Shown: positions 59,149 to 64,000 of the stretch, piece by piece
Numbering within the stretch: the first letter of the stretch is position 1
Layout: each line of letters opens with the position of its first letter
Assembly (NCBI GenBank): GCA_965365275.1
Contig: CBDUBA010000004.1
Coordinates: 47,153 to 111,152, forward strand
DNA from: JAGTVG01 sp965365275
GTDB lineage: Bacteria; Bacteroidota; Bacteroidia; Cytophagales; Cyclobacteriaceae
Length of the DNA: 64,000 nucleotides
Direction of reading: 5' to 3'
Notes under the pieces: model-generated
The model's database searches: none
What the model saw: the letters and a program-made list of their open reading frames with translations, nothing else
What the model was told of the DNA's origin: nothing
Program-made: the position numbers and the translations under genes

Positions 59149-61893
59149 TTATTTTTCGAATGCAGAATTTATTATGACTTGCTGTTCCTCCAAATGAACT
59201 TTCATAAATCCGGTCGCTGGGGAGGCACTTGCTTTTCTGGTAATGATTCGATCGATTTTACCTTTGTAAGTCCTTAATATGAAATCTCTTCCACCCATAT
59301 TTTCCGGTTCTTCCTGAAGCCATACCGTTTCAGCTTTGGGGTATTTTTTCAGAACCTGGGCCAGTTGTTTTTCCGGGAAAGGATAGAATTGTTCCAAACG
59401 AATCAACGCCACATCCTTTATCGCACGATTCTCCTGTTCTTTCCTCAGGTCGTAAAAGACCTTACCACTACAGATTACGATTCTCCGGACTTTACTTTTC
59501 GTTACAAAATCATCATCGATTACCTCATCAAAATGTCCTTTTGTAAAATCGGATACAGGCGATATTACTTCAGGATGTCTCAGGAGAGATTTGGGAGACA
59601 TGACTATACAGGGTTTTCTGAAGTTCCAGGTCACCTGCCGCCTTAAAAGATGGAAAAAATTAGCAGGAGTGGTGACATTGGCTATGATAATATTGTTCTC
59701 AGCCGCGAGCTGTAGAAAACGCTCTGGTCTTGCACTGGAGTGTTCGGGTCCCTGTCCTTCATAACCATGTGGCAGCAAGAGCACTATGCCATTCATCCTT
59801 TGCCATTTGCTTTCTGCACTTGCTATGAACTGATCTATGATCACCTGGGCCCCGTTTGCGAAATCTCCGAACTGGGCTTCCCAGATAACGAGGGCATTTG
59901 GAGTCGCCATAGAATAACCGTATTCAAATCCCAATACACCATATTCAGAAAGGGGAGAATTAAAGATCCTGAATTTCTCCTGTCCTTCCTTGATATTACA
60001 AAGGAAACAATACGATTCATTTGTTTCCGCATCAAATACCATAGAATGCCGATGTGAGAATGTGCCTCTTTTCACATCCTGGCCTGACATCCTGACAATT
60101 ACCTTTTCAAGGAGAAGGGATCCGTAAGCAAGATTTTCAGCATCCGCCCACGATAAGTATTTTTTCTCAAAGAAATTAGCCTCTCTTTCTTTGATAAGTT
60201 TCTCAATTTGCCTCAAAGGCTGAAATCCTTCCGGGAGCCTGGTCAATGCCTTTCCAACCAGATTCACAGTGTTAGGGGAAATTCCTGTATTTGGAGATTT
60301 ATTGAAAACCTTATCATCAGGTTTTTTCATTAGTTTCCATTCCTCTTCGATTTTCTGAGGCTTATAGGGCAGGGGGTTCTGCTTTACCAGATTTAACCTG
60401 TCCTGCAATAAAGACCGGAATTCGTTATCCATATTTTTTGCCAATTCGGCATCCAGGTCTTTTCTTTCTATCAACCTTTTCGTATATATCTCCCTTGGAT
60501 TCGGGTGCCCTGCGATAAGATTGTATAATTTTGGTTGAGTAAACTTCGGTTCATCACTCTCATTATGTCCATGGCGGCGATAGCACAGGATATCAAGATA
60601 TATATCCTTATTAAAGGTTTGCCTGAATTCGACAGCCAATTTTGCGCCAAAAATGATGGCTTCAGGATCGTCACCATTAAGGTGTAAAACAGGTGCATCG
60701 ACGGTCTTGGCAATATCTGTACAATATATACTGGATCTTGCATCATCATAATCTGTTGTGAAACCCACTTGATTATTAATGACTATATGGATGGTACCTC
60801 CCAATCGATACCCGGGAAGATTTGTCATCTGGGTAATCTCATAGATAATGCCCTGACCAGCGATGGCTGCATCACCATGAATCAGTATCGGGATAGCTTT
60901 CTCTTCTATTCCATTGTATTCATCGTCAATCTGCCCTCGTACATAGCCCAGAACGACCGGATCGACAGCTTCCAGGTGGGAGGGATTAGGAGAGAGTTTA
61001 AGATAAATTGATTTTCCGGATTCGGTTTTAATTTCACTGTTATATCCCAAATGATACTTAACATCACCATAGCCATACGTAAGATCAGGGGTGCTGTTCC
61101 CTTCAAATTCACTGAATATTTCCTCATAGGTCTTTCCCATTATATTGGCCAGTACATTCAACCTGCCCCGGTGTGCCATTCCAATATTAACTTCCCTGAC
61201 ATTATTTGCCGCCGCCAGTTCAATAATCAAGTCCAGTGCTGGGATAAGGTTTTCTCCTCCCTCGAGCGAAAACCTTTTTTGCCCGATATATTTTGTATGC
61301 AGGAAGTTCTCGAAAACGACAGCCTCATTCAGTTTGGTTAATATTCTATGTTTTTCTTTTTGTGAGGGTGAATAATTCAAAAACTCTCTTTCAGCTTTTT
61401 GTTTGAACCAATCGAGGATATCCGGATTTCGAATATACATGTATTCGAATCCAATTGGGCCCAGATATACTTTCTTTAATGTTTCCAGTATTTTACTTAA
61501 AGAAGCTTTACCGATTCCAATCCGGCTTCCAACTTCAAATTCCTTATTCAGGTATTCATCCGATAGTCCAAAGTCTGCAAGGTCCAGATATACTTTATGA
61601 GGACGCCTTGGCCGGATGGGATTGGTGTCTGATTTCAGATGTCCTCTTGTTCGATATCCATGAATCAGTTCCCTGACCCTGGTTTCCAGGGTAGTACCCT
61701 CTACTGCAATCTGGTCATAGGAATCATCCCCATTTGTTTTTACCGGATCATCTTTGAAGTCGAGTGAGAATTCAAAACCTTCGAAAAATCTTTGCCAGCT
61801 TGGGTCTACGGATTCAGGATCCTCAAGAAAGGCCTTGTATAATTCTTCGATATATGCACCATGCGCATTTGATATATAAGAATATCTATCCAT
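59149..61893 (-). CDS. odhA: 2-oxoglutarate dehydrogenase E1 component
   Basis: A 914-residue thiamine-pyrophosphate enzyme that decarboxylates 2-oxoglutarate in the TCA cycle. The N-terminal YIEELYKAFLEDPESVDPSWQRFFEGFE is the E2-binding segment seen in E1o. The TPP motif HGDAAIAGQGIIYEI is followed by NNQVGFTTD; RYHGHNE-like RRHGHNESDEP and the C-terminal transketolase-like part (AQFGDFANGAQVIIDQFI, LLPHGYEGQGPEHSSARPERFLQL) complete the active site. The length is standard. It heads the operon odhA-odhB-lpd (7-bp and 15-bp gaps). Confidence 0.97.
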   Translation of the reverse strand: MDRYSYISNAHGAYIEELYKAFLEDPESVDPSWQRFFEGFEFSLDFKDDPVKTNGDDSYDQIAVEGTTLETRVRELIHGYRTRGHLKSDTNPIRPRRPHKVYLDLADFGLSDEYLNKEFEVGSRIGIGKASLSKILETLKKVYLGPIGFEYMYIRNPDILDWFKQKAEREFLNYSPSQKEKHRILTKLNEAVVFENFLHTKYIGQKRFSLEGGENLIPALDLIIELAAANNVREVNIGMAHRGRLNVLANIMGKTYEEIFSEFEGNSTPDLTYGYGDVKYHLGYNSEIKTESGKSIYLKLSPNPSHLEAVDPVVLGYVRGQIDDEYNGIEEKAIPILIHGDAAIAGQGIIYEITQMTNLPGYRLGGTIHIVINNQVGFTTDYDDARSSIYCTDIAKTVDAPVLHLNGDDPEAIIFGAKLAVEFRQTFNKDIYLDILCYRRHGHNESDEPKFTQPKLYNLIAGHPNPREIYTKRLIERKDLDAELAKNMDNEFRSLLQDRLNLVKQNPLPYKPQKIEEEWKLMKKPDDKVFNKSPNTGISPNTVNLVGKALTRLPEGFQPLRQIEKLIKEREANFFEKKYLSWADAENLAYGSLLLEKVIVRMSGQDVKRGTFSHRHSMVFDAETNESYCFLCNIKEGQEKFRIFNSPLSEYGVLGFEYGYSMATPNALVIWEAQFGDFANGAQVIIDQFIASAESKWQRMNGIVLLLPHGYEGQGPEHSSARPERFLQLAAENNIIIANVTTPANFFHLLRRQVTWNFRKPCIVMSPKSLLRHPEVISPVSDFTKGHFDEVIDDDFVTKSKVRRIVICSGKVFYDLRKEQENRAIKDVALIRLEQFYPFPEKQLAQVLKKYPKAETVWLQEEPENMGGRDFILRTYKGKIDRIITRKASASPATGFMKVHLEEQQVIINSAFEK

Positions 61894-61914
61894 AATTTAA
61901 ATTTCGGAGTTCAA

Positions 61915-61922
61915 CAAAAGTA
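61915..61922 (-). promoter_or_regulatory. Candidate -7 element for the odhA operon
   Basis: On the minus strand TACTTTTG matches TAnnTTTG 21 bases upstream of the odhA ATG. A clear -33 TTTG is absent, but the palindrome at 61945-61968 lies in that region. Confidence 0.4.
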
Positions 61923-61944
61923 TAAACCTATTTTCATTATTAAA

Positions 61945-61968
61945 AATCGTATAAACGATTATACGATT
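61945..61968. promoter_or_regulatory. Palindromic putative operator between odhA and rpsP
   Basis: AATCGTATA - AACGAT - TATACGATT is a perfect 9-bp inverted repeat with a six-base spacer, with an inner repeat (AATCGT-ATAA-ACGATT). It lies about 20 bases upstream of the odhA -7 element and about 110 bases from the rpsP promoter, a placement that suits a repressor or activator site for odhA. No regulator gene is adjacent. Confidence 0.5.
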
Positions 61969-62055
61969 ATAATATTTTTATTGATGTATTATTTTATTTC
62001 TTAAGGCCGATAAGGTTTCCGGAATGTAGGTGGACAAGTATTATATTAAATCATG

Positions 62056-62087
62056 TTTTCATAGTTGAATAAAATATTGTACATTTG
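62056..62087 (+). promoter_or_regulatory. Bacteroidota-type promoter for rpsP-rimM-trmD
   Basis: TACATTTG (62080-62087) matches TAnnTTTG and TTTTC (62056-62060) lies 19 bases upstream as a near -33. The leader before the ATG at 62137 would be about 42 bases. Confidence 0.65.
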
Positions 62088-62136
62088 CGTTCCTTTTTTA
62101 AACATGGACGAGTTCCAAACATAAAACAAAAAAAGA

Positions 62137-63192
62137 ATGGCAGTAAAAATTAGATTAGCACGTCGAGGACGTAAAAAACTGGCACTGTACGACGTGGTCG
62201 TAGCTGACGCCAGATCACCACGAGATGGTCGTTACATTGAGAAACTCGGAATATTCAATCCGAATACTGATCCAGTAACTGTTGATATCAATGATGATAA
62301 GGCACTTGACTGGATCATGAAAGGGGCACAACCCACTGATTCCGCCAGGACAATTCTTTCCAAGAGAGGAATAATGCTGAGAAAGCATTTGCAGATCGGA
62401 GTTCAGAAAGGCGCTATTACCCAGGAAGAAGCTGACAAGAGATTTCAGGCCTGGCTTAAGGAGCGTGAAGGTAAGAACCTGGCAAATGTAGAGCAGATAA
62501 CCAAGAAGCAGGAAGCTGAAAAGAAATCCAGACTGGAGGCTGAAAGAAAAGTTAGTGAAGCAAGAGCAGAAGAGCTCAACAAAAGGGCCGCTGCCTTAGC
62601 ACAGCAGGCTGCTGAAGCTGAAGCTCCGGATTCAGAAGAAGCTGATGAGGTAGAACAGGAAGGCGTTGAAGCACAGGTTGAAAGTGCAGAGGCTCCGGCA
62701 GAAGAACCGGCTGAGGAGGTGAAGGCAAAAGCAGAAACATCAGAGGCTGAAAAAACTGAAGCTTCAGCTGAAGATAAGCCTGAAGTTGAAGAAAAGACAG
62801 CAGATAAGATAGAGGAAGAGCCCAAGCCTGAAGCAAAAGAAGAAGTAAAACCTGAAGCAGAAGCAACGGAAGAAGTCAAAACTGAAGAGAAGAAAGAAGA
62901 GGAACCTGCTGCTGAGGAAGCTAAAACTGAAGAGAAGAAAGAAGAGGAACCTGCTGCTGAGGAAGCTAAAACTGAAGAGACTAAAGCTGTGGAAGCCAAG
63001 GAAGAGGTAGCCGCCGAGGTCAAGGAAGTTGAAAATGTTGAGGATAAAGCTCCTGATGCGGAAAAGGCTGCTCCGGCTCCTGAAGAAGTAGTTGAAGAAA
63101 AGGAGGAAGATAAAGCGCCTGAGAAAGCTGAAAAGAAAGAGTCAAAAGACGATGCGGAAAAGTCTGATGACAAATCAAAAGCTGACAAATAA
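62137..63192 (+). CDS. rpsP: Ribosomal protein S16 with very long acidic C-terminal tail
   Basis: A 351-residue form of bS16. Residues 1-110 are normal S16: AVKIRLARRGRKKLALYDVVVADARSPRDGRYIEKLGIFNP, ALDWIMKGAQPTDSARTILSKRGIMLRKHL. The tail (about 115-351) is low-complexity Glu/Ala/Lys/Pro. It holds helical repeats (KKQEAEKKSRLEAERKVSEARAEELNKRAAALAQQ) and then acidic stretches including a 15-residue repeat TEEKKEEEPAAEEAK. Standard S16 is about 80-180 residues; C-terminal extensions occur in Bacteroidota, but this is extreme. It heads the rpsP-rimM-trmD operon and has its own promoter. Confidence 0.97.
   Translation: MAVKIRLARRGRKKLALYDVVVADARSPRDGRYIEKLGIFNPNTDPVTVDINDDKALDWIMKGAQPTDSARTILSKRGIMLRKHLQIGVQKGAITQEEADKRFQAWLKEREGKNLANVEQITKKQEAEKKSRLEAERKVSEARAEELNKRAAALAQQAAEAEAPDSEEADEVEQEGVEAQVESAEAPAEEPAEEVKAKAETSEAEKTEASAEDKPEVEEKTADKIEEEPKPEAKEEVKPEAEATEEVKTEEKKEEEPAAEEAKTEEKKEEEPAAEEAKTEETKAVEAKEEVAAEVKEVENVEDKAPDAEKAAPAPEEVVEEKEEDKAPEKAEKKESKDDAEKSDDKSKADK
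62878..62980 (+). repeat. 45-bp tandem repeat inside rpsP
   Basis: Two perfect 45-bp copies (62878-62922 and 62923-62967) and a third partial copy through 62980 encode 15-residue units in the acidic tail of S16. The units are identical at base level, so the duplication is recent or under gene-conversion-like homogenisation. Copy number could vary by slippage without changing frame. Confidence 0.9.
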
Positions 63193-63222
63193 TAGTTATA
63201 AACCTGATACTTATCCGCCAGG

Positions 63223-63750
63223 ATGGAAATTGAACAATGTTTTCAGCTTGGTTATATAGTTAAACCACATGGCATTCATGGAGCGCTTACTATATTTTTA
63301 GATACGGATAATCCAGAATATTATAGTAAAATGGAATCAGTTTATGTTGAATACCAACAAAAACTGGTTCCTTTTTTTATTGACTCCTTCAATCCAGCCG
63401 GGAATAGGGCTACGGTTAAGTTTCATGATGTCGATGATATTGAGCTGGCATCCCAATACAAAGGTTGTGCAATCTATCTGCCCTTGGATTTGCTTCCCAG
63501 TTTGGCAGAAAACCAGTTTTATTATCATGAGATCATTGGATACAAAGTAATTGACCAGGTCGTTGGGGAAATAGGAAAAGTGAAATATATCTATGAGGCA
63601 AACGGGAACGATCTCTTTGCGATAGAGTATAAGAATAAGGAAATTCTGGTACCGATTCGAGATGAATTCATTCAAAAGCTGGATAAAAAAGAATCAACGG
63701 TTTTTCTTAATTTACCTGATGGACTGTTGGATGTATATCTTAACCCCTGA
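63223..63750 (+). CDS. rimM: Ribosome maturation factor RimM
   Basis: A 175-residue factor that helps assemble the 30S head around S19 and 16S helix 31/33b. The N-terminal RimM domain has QLGYIVKPHGIHGALTIFLDTDNPEYY, and the C-terminal PRC-barrel has IGYKVIDQVVGEIGKVKYIYEANGNDLFAIEYKNKEILVPIRDEFI. The motif near the end (DGLLDVY) is typical. It follows rpsP by 30 bp and precedes trmD by 5 bp, matching the widespread rpsP-rimM-trmD order. Confidence 0.95.
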   Translation: MEIEQCFQLGYIVKPHGIHGALTIFLDTDNPEYYSKMESVYVEYQQKLVPFFIDSFNPAGNRATVKFHDVDDIELASQYKGCAIYLPLDLLPSLAENQFYYHEIIGYKVIDQVVGEIGKVKYIYEANGNDLFAIEYKNKEILVPIRDEFIQKLDKKESTVFLNLPDGLLDVYLNP

Positions 63751-63755
63751 CCCTT

Positions 63756-64000
63756 ATGCGAATTGATATTATTACCTGTCAACCTGATTTGATTACCAGT
63801 CCTCTTAATGAATCTATTGTAAAACGAGCCAAAGACAGAGGTTTAGTAGAAATAGAAGTACATAATCTGCGTGATTTTTCAAATGATAAACACCGGAAAG
63901 TAGATGATTACGCGTATGGGGGCGGGGCCGGGATGGTGTTGATGATAGAACCAATAGCTAATTGTATTAATTCACTTAAGAAAGATCGGGTCTATGATGA
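63756..64000 (+). CDS. trmD: tRNA (guanine-37-N1) methyltransferase, 5' part
   Basis: Begins at ATG 63756 and runs off the right edge (81 codons seen). The start MRIDIITCQPDLITSPLNESIVKRAKDRGLVEI and the segment NLRDFSNDKHRKVDDYAYGGGAGMVLMIEPI match the N-terminal half of TrmD, including the YGGGAGM motif of the SPOUT knot enzyme that methylates G37 of tRNAs. It follows rimM by 5 bp. Confidence 0.93.
   Translation, partial: MRIDIITCQPDLITSPLNESIVKRAKDRGLVEIEVHNLRDFSNDKHRKVDDYAYGGGAGMVLMIEPIANCINSLKKDRVYD

Noticed and set aside
62445..63188. A long Ser/Ala-rich open frame on the minus strand of rpsP
   Set aside because: It is antisense to the low-complexity acidic tail of S16; GAA/GCT codons read backwards give Ser/Ala and no stops, so it is a compositional artefact.

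Overview
The window is a stretch of ordinary, gene-dense chromosome from an AT-rich member of the Bacteroidota, most like the Cytophagia side of the phylum. Several things point there. Many start sites have the phylum's TAnnTTTG -7 promoter element. There is a TonB-dependent receptor with an N-terminal carboxypeptidase-regulatory-like domain, and there are small families typical of the phylum (DUF2911, DUF4834, a PorT-like barrel). thrA is an aspartokinase-homoserine dehydrogenase fusion, CarB lacks its allosteric domain, and AccD and Tgt both lack their zinc cysteines. I found no rRNA, tRNA, CRISPR array, insertion sequence, prophage or attachment site.

Layout. 1-2.4 kb: end of a possible hydrogenase-maturation protease, a cupin, a cytochrome b5-like mini-protein, a conserved protein of unknown function and an outer-membrane barrel. 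2.5-8 kb (minus): SprT-like protease, Der GTPase, glycyl-tRNA synthetase and a cation/proton antiporter. 8-12.8 kb (minus): the thrA-thrB-thrC operon, preceded by about 550 bp without a convincing gene. 13.4-18 kb: DUF2911 protein, alpha/beta hydrolase, M28 peptidase, ArsC-like protein, MazG. 18-24.4 kb: a small four-cysteine membrane protein resembling NqrM, then glmM, a cysteine desulfurase, hemH, a PhzF-like enzyme, fabI and ispE. 24.4-27.5 kb (minus): tgt-lptG-DMT transporter. 27.6-36.1 kb (plus): glycosyltransferase, sigma factor, rsmG, dnaE, trxA, waaA, rsgA. 36.1-39.3 kb (minus): a three-gene polysaccharide cluster (acyltransferase-like, flippase, glycosyltransferase). 39.3-49.3 kb: transporter, TPR protein, YigZ, a large M14 peptidase, a TonB-dependent receptor and an unknown lipoprotein. 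49.4-61.9 kb (minus): arginase-fold protein, lone nqrF, accD, carB with a DUF4834 gene, and the odhA-odhB-lpd operon. 62.1-64 kb (plus): rpsP with a very long acidic tail, rimM and the start of trmD.

Together the genes describe an aerobic Gram-negative heterotroph with a complete TCA cycle (2-oxoglutarate dehydrogenase), a lipid A/Kdo envelope (waaA, lptG), type II fatty-acid synthesis (accD, fabI), the MEP isoprenoid route (ispE) and sodium-based energetics (NqrF, a possible NqrM-like factor, an antiporter).

I did not find an obviously new multi-gene system. The most unusual signals lie inside familiar genes: loss of all four zinc ligands in both AccD and Tgt, an arginase-fold protein that keeps one metal site and loses the other, an S16 ribosomal protein about four times the usual length with a 45-bp tandem repeat, a possible divergent NqrM far from nqrF, a recently duplicated lipoyl domain in OdhB, a terminator with a 22-base homopolymer, and a strong palindrome between odhA and rpsP.
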